Shown here in pieces: positions 27,150 through 36,666 of a stretch of DNA of 64,000 nucleotides (within the stretch, counting starts at the first letter, position 1; each line of letters starts with the position of its first letter). Source of the stretch: JACNKV01 sp964422145 (lineage in GTDB: Bacteria; Fidelibacterota; Marinisomatia; Marinisomatales; JACNKV01); the NCBI GenBank assembly GCA_964422145.1, contig CAYQZV010000001.1, forward strand, positions 186,001 through 250,000, in the 5' to 3' direction. The translations under genes were made by a program, and so were the position numbers. The notes beneath the pieces are model-generated. The model made no database searches. It was given only the letters and a program-made list of their open reading frames with translations, and was not told where the DNA came from.

Positions 27150-27179
27150 TTGATAAAAATTGCAAATCACACTTACAAT
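27150..27179 (+). promoter_or_regulatory. Candidate ssb promoter
   Basis: TTGATA at 27150-27155 and TACAAT at 27174-27179 with an 18-bp spacer, about 50 bp before the ssb start and just after the upstream terminator. A housekeeping-sigma-like match by eye only. Confidence 0.4.
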
Positions 27180-27227
27180 CAAGCAGCACAAAACAATAGT
27201 TTATAACGAACACATGAGAGGTATAAC

Positions 27228-27626
27228 ATGCAAAAAGGAAGTATCAATAAAGTAATGTTAGTGGGCCATCTCGGCGGAGATGCCGAAAGCCGTTTCACAC
27301 CAAACGGAAGCGCTGTTGCTACATTTAATATCGCAACCAACGAATCCAGAAGAAACGCTGAAGGTGGCTACGACGATAAAACGGAATGGCACCGCTGCGT
27401 TGTCTTTGGAAAAATGGCTGAAACAGCAGGAGAATACCTTAAAAAAGGACAGTTGATTTATTTTGAAGGAAGGTTACAAACACGCTCTTGGGATGACAAA
27501 GACGGTGTCAAAAGATACACCACAGAAGTGATTGGGGACCGTTGGACAATGCTTGGAAGACGAAATGACGATGGCGCTCAACAAGCCAAGGTAACCGATC
27601 CCGGCGATGACGACCTTCCCTTTTAA
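27228..27626 (+). CDS. ssb: Single-stranded DNA-binding protein
   Basis: 132 residues. An OB-fold domain runs from INKVMLVGHLGGDAESRFTP through WHRCVVFGKMAETAGEYLKKGQ and YFEGRLQTRSW to about residue 108. A short linker precedes the acidic tip DDDLPF, which recruits partner proteins. GAGG lies upstream of the ATG. It is a single-gene unit flanked by terminators on both sides. It coats single-stranded DNA in replication and repair. Confidence 0.96.
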   Translation: MQKGSINKVMLVGHLGGDAESRFTPNGSAVATFNIATNESRRNAEGGYDDKTEWHRCVVFGKMAETAGEYLKKGQLIYFEGRLQTRSWDDKDGVKRYTTEVIGDRWTMLGRRNDDGAQQAKVTDPGDDDLPF

Positions 27627-27649
27627 TTAAACAAACAAAACTCTGTAAC

Positions 27650-27677
27650 AAAAAGGGGCGTTTTGTCGCCCCTTTTT
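27650..27677 (+). terminator. Rho-independent terminator after ssb
   Basis: AAAAAGGGGCG / CGCCCCTTTTT with loop TTTTGT, followed by ATTTT, 24 bp after the ssb stop. Confidence 0.9.
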
Positions 27678-27718
27678 ATTTTAGGATGAAGCATAAATTC
27701 CTGTAAATTCCCGTCGTC

Positions 27719-28447
27719 ATGAGCGCACGAACCAAGCTGGACCTATACTCTCCCCGGTCGAAATACATACAATATGTTGCCGGGTATTTGGCAATGTTTA
27801 TCAGCTCGGTGATCGGTCGGTCTTCTATCTCAGGTAAAAAGCATATCCCAAAGGAAGCCCCGTTTATCGTTGCCAGTAACCACTTTAGCTATATTGATCC
27901 CGCCTTTGTGATAAGCGCGATACTACGCCCCATCAATTTTTTGGCGGCCAGTGAACAAAAAATCGACTGGTACTTTATGTGGGCGCCATGGCTCTATGGA
28001 TTCATCCCCACCAACAGAAAAAAAATAGCTCCCTCAACAATAAAAACATCACTTAACGTTTTAAAAAATGGGAAGATTTTAGGTATCTTTCCAGAGGGCT
28101 CGTCTACTGATACAACATTAAGAAAAGCGAAAAACGGCACGGTATATCTTTCAACGGTCACAGGAGTGCCGATCGTCCCGGTTGGAATATCCGGACTGGA
28201 AACCGCATGGAACGATCTATTCAGAGGAATCAGACCGCGCGTCAAAATAAACATCGGGAAATCGTTTGGACCGTTTTTTATGCCAAAAGAAAAAGAGAAT
28301 AAAGAACCATTCCTTGATGAAATCGGCGTTGAAGTCATGTGCCGGATTGCCGCACTGCTCCCCGAAAAACAACATGGAATATTTAAAGGACGAAAAAGAA
28401 TTAAAGATTTTCAGGCTGAAAACGACCTGAAGAAGACCGAACAGTAA
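27719..28447 (+). CDS. 1-acyl-sn-glycerol-3-phosphate acyltransferase (PlsC family)
   Basis: A 242-residue membrane-associated acyltransferase. The catalytic NHxSxxD motif is NHFSYID near residue 57, and the second conserved block FPEGSS lies near residue 127. GVPIVPVGISG is the expected fourth block. It would convert lysophosphatidate to phosphatidate in membrane lipid synthesis, though related acyltransferases use other acceptors. There is a hydrophobic stretch near residues 20-36. The gene ends 47 bp inside the convergent DMT-transporter gene. No good Shine-Dalgarno precedes the ATG. Confidence 0.85.
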   Translation: MSARTKLDLYSPRSKYIQYVAGYLAMFISSVIGRSSISGKKHIPKEAPFIVASNHFSYIDPAFVISAILRPINFLAASEQKIDWYFMWAPWLYGFIPTNRKKIAPSTIKTSLNVLKNGKILGIFPEGSSTDTTLRKAKNGTVYLSTVTGVPIVPVGISGLETAWNDLFRGIRPRVKINIGKSFGPFFMPKEKENKEPFLDEIGVEVMCRIAALLPEKQHGIFKGRKRIKDFQAENDLKKTEQ

Positions 28448-29294
28448 TCAAAAACACACCGGTTAACGTGAATATCCCGCCGATCATCGTTTGTACTGGA
28501 ACCGTCTCTGCAAAAAGCATCCAGGCTAAAACAGATGCTAAAACAGGTTCTCCCAGCGGAACCGAAGCAACAATTGTCGCTGATGACACGTATTTCATGG
28601 TATAACTGAAAACCGTGTGACCAAAAACCGTTGGGATAAGACCGAGAGCAATGAACCACGGAATATCTCTCGCTGAAAATTCAAACACAGATTGACCCAA
28701 CACAGCCGCAAAGACAAACAATAAAACCGCAGCAACCATATACAGCGATCGTCCGAAAACCACGGTCTTCGTTGATTGGCGAATAGCGCTGGTAAGCAGC
28801 CAGACAAACGCCAACCACAACGATCCTAATAATGCCAGCAGAATCCCCTGGGTGTGCTGGTCTGAAAGCTCAAAGTGTCCGCCGTGGATGATCACTCCTC
28901 CTGTCGCAGCTAAAATAAGTCCGAATACAACTTTTCGCTGAAGATCTTGTTTGTAGTAAATTTTCTCGATCAGAACTGTAAAAAATGGAGCTGTTGTTCC
29001 AAAAAGAGTGGCGTTAGCAACTGAGGTTAATTTTAGTGCACCAAAAAAACAGGCGAAATGAAGCCCGAGGAAAACACCTGCAATAAGAATTTTTACGTAG
29101 AGAGACTTCTGAACAACACCCTGAGGTTTTATGGCACTATATGACCACAGAAAACAACTCGCTGTTGCCATTCGCCAGAAGGCAATCACCACCGCGGGGA
29201 TGATGGGAAGCAGCCGAACAAAAATAGAAGATGTGCTGACAGAAACCAGCGCTAGGCAGAGCAATAAAACAACACGAATAGATGGCTGGGACAT
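28401..29294 (-). CDS. EamA/DMT-family transporter
   Basis: A 297-residue hydrophobic protein with about ten membrane segments in two repeated halves, each ending in an EamA-like block (LTSVANATLFGTTAPFFTVLIE and SSATIVASVPLGEPVLASVLAW). Such proteins export metabolites or amino acids, and the substrate cannot be told from sequence. It lies 5 bp after the aldo/keto reductase on the same strand, so the two are probably cotranscribed. Its 3' end overlaps plsC convergently by 47 bp. Confidence 0.85.
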   Translation of the reverse strand: MSQPSIRVVLLLCLALVSVSTSSIFVRLLPIIPAVVIAFWRMATASCFLWSYSAIKPQGVVQKSLYVKILIAGVFLGLHFACFFGALKLTSVANATLFGTTAPFFTVLIEKIYYKQDLQRKVVFGLILAATGGVIIHGGHFELSDQHTQGILLALLGSLWLAFVWLLTSAIRQSTKTVVFGRSLYMVAAVLLFVFAAVLGQSVFEFSARDIPWFIALGLIPTVFGHTVFSYTMKYVSSATIVASVPLGEPVLASVLAWMLFAETVPVQTMIGGIFTLTGVFLITVRSSSGRFQPENL

Positions 29295-29299
29295 GTTGT

Positions 29300-30256
29300 T
29301 TAGTAGAGTGATTTAACCCAATCCGTGTCCGTAAGTGAAAGCGGGGCACCGAGGTTTGATGCGGCATTGACTTGATCAACGTCTCTCATACCGAGAAGCA
29401 CACACCCGGTGGGCGAATCTGTAAGCAGCGCATCTATGAGGCCACGCATTACTGGCTGAGGATGATCTGAAAATCGCTCCAGAAGCAGCTCGCGGTTTTC
29501 CCGCATTTTATCGATAATACTTTGATCGTTAAAATCAGGAATGTTTAGTCGATAATCACCTTTAGGGAATGTCGTTGTTTTTGTGTATTTGCCAGTCAGT
29601 AAACCGTGTTTGATCGGAGAAAAGAAACAAACACCGATATTGTTTTCTTCGGCATATTGCCTGAGCCCGCTGGATTCAAATGTATCATCCATGACGTTTC
29701 GGTACGGCTGAACAACATCAGGATTAACCCGATCGATAAACCGCATCATTTTATTTAAATCCCAGTCGGATAAACCAAGAAATCGCGTCTTCCCTTCTTC
29801 TTGCATCCGATGAAGCATTTCGTTGGCATCATCAAAATACTCTTCATTGTCACCAAAATTACAGTGATGTAAATAAAGAAGATCGACGGTTTCTACCTTG
29901 AGGTTTTTCAGTGAACGCTCGAATTGATTCCGCATATGCGTCGGATGGTATAAATAAGGGTAGGGGCCCAGGCTCCATCCAAATTTTGTTGCAAGGAAAA
30001 TATCATCTCTTGGCACGGTGTTCCACATGGATCCAATCACGGCTTCCGATCGACCTTCACCATAAACATCAGCGGTATCCCAGTGGGATATACCGAGTTC
30101 CCAGGCGCGTATCATCGCGCTACAGGAATTTTTATCGGTTTGTCCTGCCCAGCCGACGGACATATCTCCGGAGATATTCTCTCCGCCGTAAGACCATGTA
30201 CCGAGACTTACGCGCGGAACGGTGACGCCGGTCTTCCCTAAAATGACCGTTTCCAT
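29300..30256 (-). CDS. Aldo/keto reductase
   Basis: A 318-residue NADPH-dependent oxidoreductase with a (beta/alpha)8 fold. The catalytic tetrad is visible: Asp and Tyr in DTADVYGEG (residues about 60-68), Lys in LATKFGWS, and His in LLYLHHCN. The C-terminal cofactor-binding segment is GCVLLGMRDVDQV. AAAGGAG precedes the ATG at 30256. The natural substrate is unknown. Followed 5 bp later by the DMT transporter, and preceded by pckG 54 bp upstream. Confidence 0.88.
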   Translation of the reverse strand: METVILGKTGVTVPRVSLGTWSYGGENISGDMSVGWAGQTDKNSCSAMIRAWELGISHWDTADVYGEGRSEAVIGSMWNTVPRDDIFLATKFGWSLGPYPYLYHPTHMRNQFERSLKNLKVETVDLLYLHHCNFGDNEEYFDDANEMLHRMQEEGKTRFLGLSDWDLNKMMRFIDRVNPDVVQPYRNVMDDTFESSGLRQYAEENNIGVCFFSPIKHGLLTGKYTKTTTFPKGDYRLNIPDFNDQSIIDKMRENRELLLERFSDHPQPVMRGLIDALLTDSPTGCVLLGMRDVDQVNAASNLGAPLSLTDTDWVKSLY

Positions 30257-30310
30257 ACGGACTCCTTTCGAGTAAAGGTTATAATATTATGAACGGGTCT
30301 GGCGGTAAAG

Positions 30311-32266
30311 TTAAGCCAGCATCTCCGGTTTTACAACAGGTCCGTATTGGTCTTTTAAGTTCAGTAGATTAGATTTTTGCTTTTTGTAAATGTCAAAAAG
30401 CAAATCAGGAATATTTTCTTCTTTCTGATAGGCTTCAGTTTGGAGGTCAATCCTTTGGATAATATTATCGACATACAGAGAGAATTGCATCATATACAGT
30501 TCTTTACTGTATTCTTTTCCAATGGAATCGAAGAGTGTTTTCAGATCATCATAAAACGGGATATATCCGACAGGAGTTTCGATGGCCTTAACATCACCAT
30601 GAACAAACAGCTCTAACCACCCCAGCCAGACTTTTACATCTCGTTTTTCTCCCAGCAAATTGGAGCCGCTTCCGCCGCGGTTTTCATGTGTGAGGAAGTA
30701 GTTCAATCCAGCCATTACCGGTTTTGCCCCGGAAGCAAATTTATCAGAATTGAAAAAACCAAATTGTGCATTCATATAATCGGCTAAAGCGCCCGGAATG
30801 AACGGGGCGTTTGCCCAAGGTTGTCTTCTGACGCCGGTAGCACCGATTTCTGTAGCGGTTGCTTTAGAAACAATTGAGGCACCGATGACCACACCTTCTT
30901 CATTATTTTTGGCAACCCAAACAGGCGGCATGGTATCCGCATCACGGCCGGAGTAAGTGATGACTTTAATTTGTACGCCATTTGGATCTTCAGCGGCAGG
31001 GGTATTATGATTATTGATCGCTGAGGCTAAGAGGGTACAGCGGGAGTTTTTGTGCGACATCGGAACAGGCTTTCCGTTTGCATCTGTTTTTCCTTCGTAC
31101 CAGTCACCTTGGAAGTTTGTACCGTTTTTAGGCGCAGTTTCACCGTTACCGACCCAGTGCGGCTTACCAGCATCATCGACCAGCACATTAGACCAGATCA
31201 CTTCTGTTCCGTCACCGCGCAGACAATCCATTAAGTAAGGATCACCCTCTGCGTTCACATCTTCCACAATACCGAAAATCCCTTTTTCAGGATTAATTCC
31301 GCGGCATGTACCGTCTTCTGCAATCCAAAGCTGGGCAAGATCGTCACCGATAAAATCAGTTCCAACCATCGCCGTTGTGGTTTTACCACATCCTGAAGGA
31401 GCAGCACCGGCAAAATAAGTTGTGCGTCCGCCGGGTCCGGTCATCCCTGTAATAAACATATGCTCTGAAAGTTCTTCGTTCGTCTTGAAATAAGTGGCAT
31501 AATCAACCGTGAAGCGGTGATTCCCCTTTTTCAATAAGAGTGTGTTTCCCGCATAAGTACAGAAGGTTGAGAAAGTTGTAAACCAACTGCGGTCCATTAA
31601 AATCCTTGCGTTGGGCACATCTTCAGGGCGATTCAACCCTTCAGAATGAAGGTTGGTGTAGAAAACACCTTTTCGTTCGACTTCGGTATCGAATTCATTA
31701 TAACAGTTACGATATAATAATTCACCGGAATGGAACACATAACCGGAAGATGAAATTTCAATGGCAGGAATCGAAGCGCGGGCACCAACAGGTCCTCTGC
31801 TAAAGAATCCGACAATCATTGTTTTGTCTTTCATAATGCCGCTTAAATAAGTCTGAAGATATTCAATCGCCTCATCTCGAATTACATATTTTGCAAGCGA
31901 GCTGATTTTTTCGTCTTTGTTGATAATATAAAATGTTTGATTGACTAACCGCGCCTGATCTTCAGGAAGGTCAAAATGGATCGTATGTCCGGGTTTTGCC
32001 AAAGGCTTTTCCTCGCCTTTTTCGAGTGAATATTCTCTAATCCACTGGATGTCTTCCGGTGTCCCGGAATTAATGAAGACATGATCAGGAGTGCATATTT
32101 CAATAGCGTTTGCAATTTTGATCAGGGTTTCTTCATTTTTGATGTGGGCAAGCTTTAATCTGTTTTCAGCATCAATATGTGCGTCAAACACATTGGTTGC
32201 TTCTTTTATCGTATTAATTTTGCCAAGAAACGGCAGGATATCAATTCCTTTTTTTAGCTCTAACAT
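30311..32266 (-). CDS. pckG: Phosphoenolpyruvate carboxykinase (GTP)
   Basis: 651 residues. The enzyme interconverts oxaloacetate + GTP and PEP + CO2 + GDP, the entry to gluconeogenesis or an anaplerotic step. The P-loop is APSGCGKTTTAMVG near residue 288, and FIGDDLAQLW follows as the metal-binding region. SRGPVGARASIPAIEIS and GSGSNLLGEKRDVKVWLGWL are further conserved-looking blocks. The P-loop differs from the PSACGKT form of classical GTP enzymes, so this is a divergent branch; nucleotide preference is inferred. GGAGGAAT precedes the ATG. Confidence 0.85.
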   Translation of the reverse strand: MLELKKGIDILPFLGKINTIKEATNVFDAHIDAENRLKLAHIKNEETLIKIANAIEICTPDHVFINSGTPEDIQWIREYSLEKGEEKPLAKPGHTIHFDLPEDQARLVNQTFYIINKDEKISSLAKYVIRDEAIEYLQTYLSGIMKDKTMIVGFFSRGPVGARASIPAIEISSSGYVFHSGELLYRNCYNEFDTEVERKGVFYTNLHSEGLNRPEDVPNARILMDRSWFTTFSTFCTYAGNTLLLKKGNHRFTVDYATYFKTNEELSEHMFITGMTGPGGRTTYFAGAAPSGCGKTTTAMVGTDFIGDDLAQLWIAEDGTCRGINPEKGIFGIVEDVNAEGDPYLMDCLRGDGTEVIWSNVLVDDAGKPHWVGNGETAPKNGTNFQGDWYEGKTDANGKPVPMSHKNSRCTLLASAINNHNTPAAEDPNGVQIKVITYSGRDADTMPPVWVAKNNEEGVVIGASIVSKATATEIGATGVRRQPWANAPFIPGALADYMNAQFGFFNSDKFASGAKPVMAGLNYFLTHENRGGSGSNLLGEKRDVKVWLGWLELFVHGDVKAIETPVGYIPFYDDLKTLFDSIGKEYSKELYMMQFSLYVDNIIQRIDLQTEAYQKEENIPDLLFDIYKKQKSNLLNLKDQYGPVVKPEMLA

Positions 32267-32447
32267 TATTCCTCCAAAGAATTAAATATTTATACATCCT
32301 CAATAGACATATTTTGAGTGCGAATCAATACAGAAAATTAAGACAAGTAAATCTAAAATACCACAGCACCAAAGCAAAAAAGACAAAAATATCCGATTTT
32401 ATAAAAATAGTCATTCCTCCTGTTTTTAGAATGTTTTACATTTGGTT

Positions 32448-33263
32448 ATGCCATTTTTAAAAACAAGCGACGATAGTTTCATTCATTATCGAATCAAAGG
32501 CAAAGGCTCTCCAGTTGTTTTTCTCCATGGATTGGGATCCTGCACGGACGATTGGAACCTTCAGGTAAATTATTTTCGATCAACACATCTACGGATTACG
32601 GTTGATCTTAGAGGTCATGGTAAATCAGACAAACCTCATCCTTATCGAAAAGAATATTCGATAAGCCGCATGGCAAAGGATGTGTCAGAAGTCATAAACC
32701 ACCTAAAGATTAAAAAAGCACATTTTGTCGGTTTGTCAATGGGCGGATGTACAGCGCTACAGGTTGCATTGGATTTTCCGGAAAGGGTTCAATCACTTAT
32801 TTTAATCAACACACCGGTTTACGGCGGTGGGCGGCGGACTATCTTTCAAATGCAGCTGGCTTTTCGATTATTTATTGTCCGAAATTTCGGCGTGAAGCCA
32901 ATGGCGGCGATTATAGCCAATCGCTTGTTTCCAAGAAAAGATCAAGAGGAGCTTCGTCGCTTGGCTCGAAAAAGAATTAGTGAGAACCCGCAATGGTCTT
33001 ATTATGGTTCAATATTGGCCATCGCAAAATTGAGGGTTGAGAAAAGATTGGGTGATCTAAAAAAACCAACGCTTATTTTAATCGGAGAAAAAGATAAAAT
33101 TGTACACAACTTTTTGAATCAAACCTTAGCTAGACGATTAAAAAACGTATCTGAATTACAGATAGTAAAAAACGCAGGACACGCCCTTCCTTTGGATTCT
33201 CCCGAGGTGTTTAATGAAATTCTATCGAACTGGTTGAAGAGAAAAGGTTTAATAAAGGGTTAA
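32448..33263 (+). CDS. Alpha/beta hydrolase
   Basis: A hydrolase of about 271 residues. The oxyanion region is VVFLHGLGSCTDDW, and the nucleophile elbow is GLSMGG (Ser in G-x-S-x-G) near residue 100. The acid lies in LILIGEKDKIV and the catalytic His in NAGHALPLDSPE near the C-terminus, so the triad is complete. The ATG at 32448 is preferred over a TTG two codons upstream. The substrate is unknown; esterase, lipase or C-C hydrolase are all possible. Divergent from pckG across about 180 bp. Confidence 0.88.
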   Translation: MPFLKTSDDSFIHYRIKGKGSPVVFLHGLGSCTDDWNLQVNYFRSTHLRITVDLRGHGKSDKPHPYRKEYSISRMAKDVSEVINHLKIKKAHFVGLSMGGCTALQVALDFPERVQSLILINTPVYGGGRRTIFQMQLAFRLFIVRNFGVKPMAAIIANRLFPRKDQEELRRLARKRISENPQWSYYGSILAIAKLRVEKRLGDLKKPTLILIGEKDKIVHNFLNQTLARRLKNVSELQIVKNAGHALPLDSPEVFNEILSNWLKRKGLIKG

Positions 33264-33400
33264 TCCTGTAATTTTCTCTGATAAAATCATTTCCCATTTC
33301 GAATATTGAAAAACCACTAAATTCGCGGGCATTATTCACGAATGTTTTATTTCAAAACGGAACATTCCTAATGACAATCATTAGAAGATTATAGATTAAT

Positions 33401-33691
33401 ATGATGACAGAAAAAAAATTAACCGAAGACCAACTGTTCGACCAACTGATTGCATCGGTTGTACACAGCGCATGGGTTGCCCTTGGAAAGATCAAAAGCC
33501 CCGTAAGCGGAAAGACAGAAAAAGACCTTTTTCAAGCCTCCGTTCACATTGATATGTTGGATATGATCTATAAACGCATGGACGGAAATTTATCCGAGAA
33601 TGAAGAAACATATATCAGCCACCTGCTTCACGAATTAAAAATGAGTTTTATCGAAGCAAAAGAAGAAAAAAATAAAAAAGAAAAGGAATGA
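33401..33691 (+). CDS. DUF1844 family protein
   Basis: A 96-residue soluble protein with the DUF1844 pattern: FDQLIASVVHSAWVALGKIK, then LFQASVHIDMLDMIYKRMDG and a charged helical end rich in K and E. The family's function is unknown. It ends 4 bp before the DUF2723 gene and is probably translated with it. The DUF1844 assignment is from recognition only. Confidence 0.8.
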   Translation: MMTEKKLTEDQLFDQLIASVVHSAWVALGKIKSPVSGKTEKDLFQASVHIDMLDMIYKRMDGNLSENEETYISHLLHELKMSFIEAKEEKNKKEKE

Positions 33692-33695
33692 ACCT

Positions 33696-36644
33696 GTGAT
33701 TTCAAAATCATATATCCGCCTAAATCAGATTTTAGCAGGGATCACATTTTTACTGTCATTAATTGTATATTTGTTTACGGTTGCACCGACCGTATCCTTT
33801 TGGGACTGTGGTGAGTTTATTGCGACGTCGTACACGCTTGGAGTGCCGCATCCCCCGGGAAGCCCGCTGTTTTTAATCATTGGAAGGATTTTCTCGATGC
33901 TTCCGATCGGGTCGGACATCGCCTATCGAATCAATCTTATTTCACCGCTTGTCAGTGCGGCTGCAGTTCTTTTGCTGTATTTGATCATCGTGAAAGTTGT
34001 AGCACATTGGCGTGGGGAGATCCGCACAAAAGCAGATGCAATTATTGCATTTGGCGGCGCTTTTATCGGCGCAATGGTTTTTGCATTTTCTGACAGCCAT
34101 TGGTTTAATGCTGTAGAGGCAGAGGTGTATTCTATCAGCACATTTTTTACAGCCATTGTTGTTTGGCTGATTTTACATTGGTCCGAGCGGGCTGAAAAAC
34201 CCGGGAATGAACGCTATATTTTGATCATTGCATATATGATGGGATTGGCGATCGGCGTTCACTTATTGAACCTGCTTGCTCTGCCGTTTATTGCGCTGAT
34301 AGTTTATTTTAAAAAGCAAGACTTTGAATGGAAATCCTTTCTCGCGCTGATGGGAATTACCGGACTTATCTTTTTTGTCATCCACAACGGAATCATAAAA
34401 GGCCTACCAAGATTAGCCGGGATGATCGGTGTTTGGGGTGTTGTTGGGGTTGTCATTCTGATTTTTGGTGCGCTGGTTTGGTCCGTGATCGAAAAACGGA
34501 AACTTCTTTCACTGGTGCTTACGTCAGTTGTTCTTATCCTTGTCGGATACTCAAGCTACTCCATTATTTTTATTAGGTCTAATCAAAACCCAACCATTGA
34601 TGAAAACAATCCAGAAACGGTTGCTGCAGCAATTTCATACCTCGAAAGAGAACAGTACGGTCAGGTTGGGCAATTCCCAAGAAGATATAACGACCTACCC
34701 GCAAAATATGTAGTAGTGGGACCTCCAAATGAAAACAACGAGTACTCTTCTACTCAAAATCGTCGCTACATGCTCTATAACCCCAAAGAACAGTGGTCGT
34801 ATTTTATCAATTATCAGATGAAAAAAATGTATTGGCGATACTTCCTGTGGCAGTTTGCAGGACGAGGACCCTCCATTGAATCTGGCGTTACCACCTTTGG
34901 AGCAAACCAGAAAGAAGACGGCGTAGACTGGAGTCAGTTCGGGTTGCCCCTTGCATTTATTCTTGGGTTTGGCGGGATGTTTTATCATTATAGCCGGGAT
35001 AAAAAAGAAGCCTTTTCTGTCTTCACACTTTTTTTCTTTACCGGCTTGGCCATTGTGCTTTATTTAAATCAGGACAACCCGCAGCCAAGGGAAAGAGATT
35101 ATTCCTATGTCGGAAGCTTTTTAGCCTTCAGCATATGGGTTGGGATTGGTGCGTCTGCAATCTTTGAAACGGTTTACCAAAAAATTAAAGAGAAACAGCT
35201 GGCGCATCGATTAAACCTGATCACATTTTTAATTTTGGTTATTACTGTTCCTGCGGTGATGCTTCAGGCAAATTACCACGAGCACAATAGGTCAGGAAAC
35301 TATGTTGCATGGGACATGAGTTATAATATGCTACAGTCCTGTGAACCGAATGCGATCATTTTCACAAACGGAGATAACGACACGTTCCCGCTTTGGTACC
35401 TACAGGAGGTTGAAGGAATCCGCAAGGATGTCACCGTGGCAAACCTCAGTTTGTTGAATACACCGTGGTACATCAAACAATTACGAGATTCCCGACCAAA
35501 GGAAACTAGATTTATCCACATGGACGACGATCAAATAAATCAATATACCTCCGGGTTGATGCCGTGGGAAACACGGACGGTTCGCATTCCAGTTGCGAAT
35601 GACCCGCTGAACACAAAAGGGTATATTGAATGGACGGTAAAACCAACGTATGGCGGCGCGGCGTTAAAAGTTCAGGACATGATGATTTTAAAAATCCTAA
35701 ACGACACAAGATGGAAACACCCGATTTATTTTGCCGTGACTGTCTCTCCCGCAAATAAGTTGGGGCTGGATGAACACATGGCGATGGAAGGACTCACGTT
35801 TCGAGTACACAGTCACAAGGTTGATATGATTGATCCTGAAAAAATGGATTTATACTTGATGACCGAACTACAAGACGAAACATGGTCAGATGAGTTCACA
35901 CCAGAATCCACGATATCTACCGAAAAAGATATCGAAAAAACATTTTGGTCTAAAAACTATCAGCCGGGCTATCTTTTCAGAAACCTTGGTAACGATGATA
36001 TCTACTTCAACTCGCAAATTATTCGATTGCTTCAAAACTACCGCAGCGCATATTGGCAATTAGCCGTTCACTATTTCTTGGAATTTCAGCGAGAAGGACG
36101 AAAAGCAAATCCGGATCAAACGTATAAAGAAGAGATGCAAACAAAAGCTCTTGAAACCTTAGATCAAATGTCCAAAAACATCCCTGAAAAAACAATACAT
36201 CTTGAATCTCGAGAACTTTATTATCAAATCGGAATGTTGTACGGCCAGCTTGGAAACACAGCGCGATTCGAAGAGGTATTAGATGAAATTTCATCTAGAA
36301 AAAATCTTTCCGTGGACGAATTATTACGATATGGTCAAACCTACGTCCAAGAAGTGGGGAATTATGAAAAGGCTAAAAACATTTTCGAAACACTTTATTA
36401 TTCATATTTACGGCAGGAAGAATCTGTAAAGGAAAAAGGCTTAAGCCGATCTGGGTTAACACAAAGGTCATGGAACACATGGAAAAAAAGTTTTACAGAG
36501 ATTGTTTCATCCCTGGTGTTGATCTACAAAGAATTGGGGCTGGATGAGCAATACAAGAAGGTTTTGACAGAGTGGGTTAAGCGTAACCCAACAGACACTA
36601 AAGCAAAACAAATGCTTTCAGAATCAGACGGCGAACAAAACTAA
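33696..36644 (+). CDS. DUF2723 family membrane protein (TMEM260-like glycosyltransferase candidate)
   Basis: 982 residues. The N-terminal half has about ten membrane helices and the conserved block VAPTVSFWDCGEFIATSYTLG followed by HPPGSPLF. The acidic D and E near residues 35-38 resemble GT-C catalytic positions. The middle has NQDNPQPRERDYSYVGSF and FTNGDNDTFPLWYLQEVEG. The last 180 residues look like TPR helices. DUF2723 is shared with eukaryotic TMEM260, an O-mannosyltransferase, so glycosyl transfer to exported proteins is a reasonable inference. The next gene is a GT2 glycosyltransferase, 22 bp downstream, supporting a glycosylation operon. Start as GTG or the nearby ATG is uncertain. 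Confidence 0.82.
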   Translation: MISKSYIRLNQILAGITFLLSLIVYLFTVAPTVSFWDCGEFIATSYTLGVPHPPGSPLFLIIGRIFSMLPIGSDIAYRINLISPLVSAAAVLLLYLIIVKVVAHWRGEIRTKADAIIAFGGAFIGAMVFAFSDSHWFNAVEAEVYSISTFFTAIVVWLILHWSERAEKPGNERYILIIAYMMGLAIGVHLLNLLALPFIALIVYFKKQDFEWKSFLALMGITGLIFFVIHNGIIKGLPRLAGMIGVWGVVGVVILIFGALVWSVIEKRKLLSLVLTSVVLILVGYSSYSIIFIRSNQNPTIDENNPETVAAAISYLEREQYGQVGQFPRRYNDLPAKYVVVGPPNENNEYSSTQNRRYMLYNPKEQWSYFINYQMKKMYWRYFLWQFAGRGPSIESGVTTFGANQKEDGVDWSQFGLPLAFILGFGGMFYHYSRDKKEAFSVFTLFFFTGLAIVLYLNQDNPQPRERDYSYVGSFLAFSIWVGIGASAIFETVYQKIKEKQLAHRLNLITFLILVITVPAVMLQANYHEHNRSGNYVAWDMSYNMLQSCEPNAIIFTNGDNDTFPLWYLQEVEGIRKDVTVANLSLLNTPWYIKQLRDSRPKETRFIHMDDDQINQYTSGLMPWETRTVRIPVANDPLNTKGYIEWTVKPTYGGAALKVQDMMILKILNDTRWKHPIYFAVTVSPANKLGLDEHMAMEGLTFRVHSHKVDMIDPEKMDLYLMTELQDETWSDEFTPESTISTEKDIEKTFWSKNYQPGYLFRNLGNDDIYFNSQIIRLLQNYRSAYWQLAVHYFLEFQREGRKANPDQTYKEEMQTKALETLDQMSKNIPEKTIHLESRELYYQIGMLYGQLGNTARFEEVLDEISSRKNLSVDELLRYGQTYVQEVGNYEKAKNIFETLYYSYLRQEESVKEKGLSRSGLTQRSWNTWKKSFTEIVSSLVLIYKELGLDEQYKKVLTEWVKRNPTDTKAKQMLSESDGEQN

Positions 36645-36666
36645 AACAAACATCCAGAAAAACATA

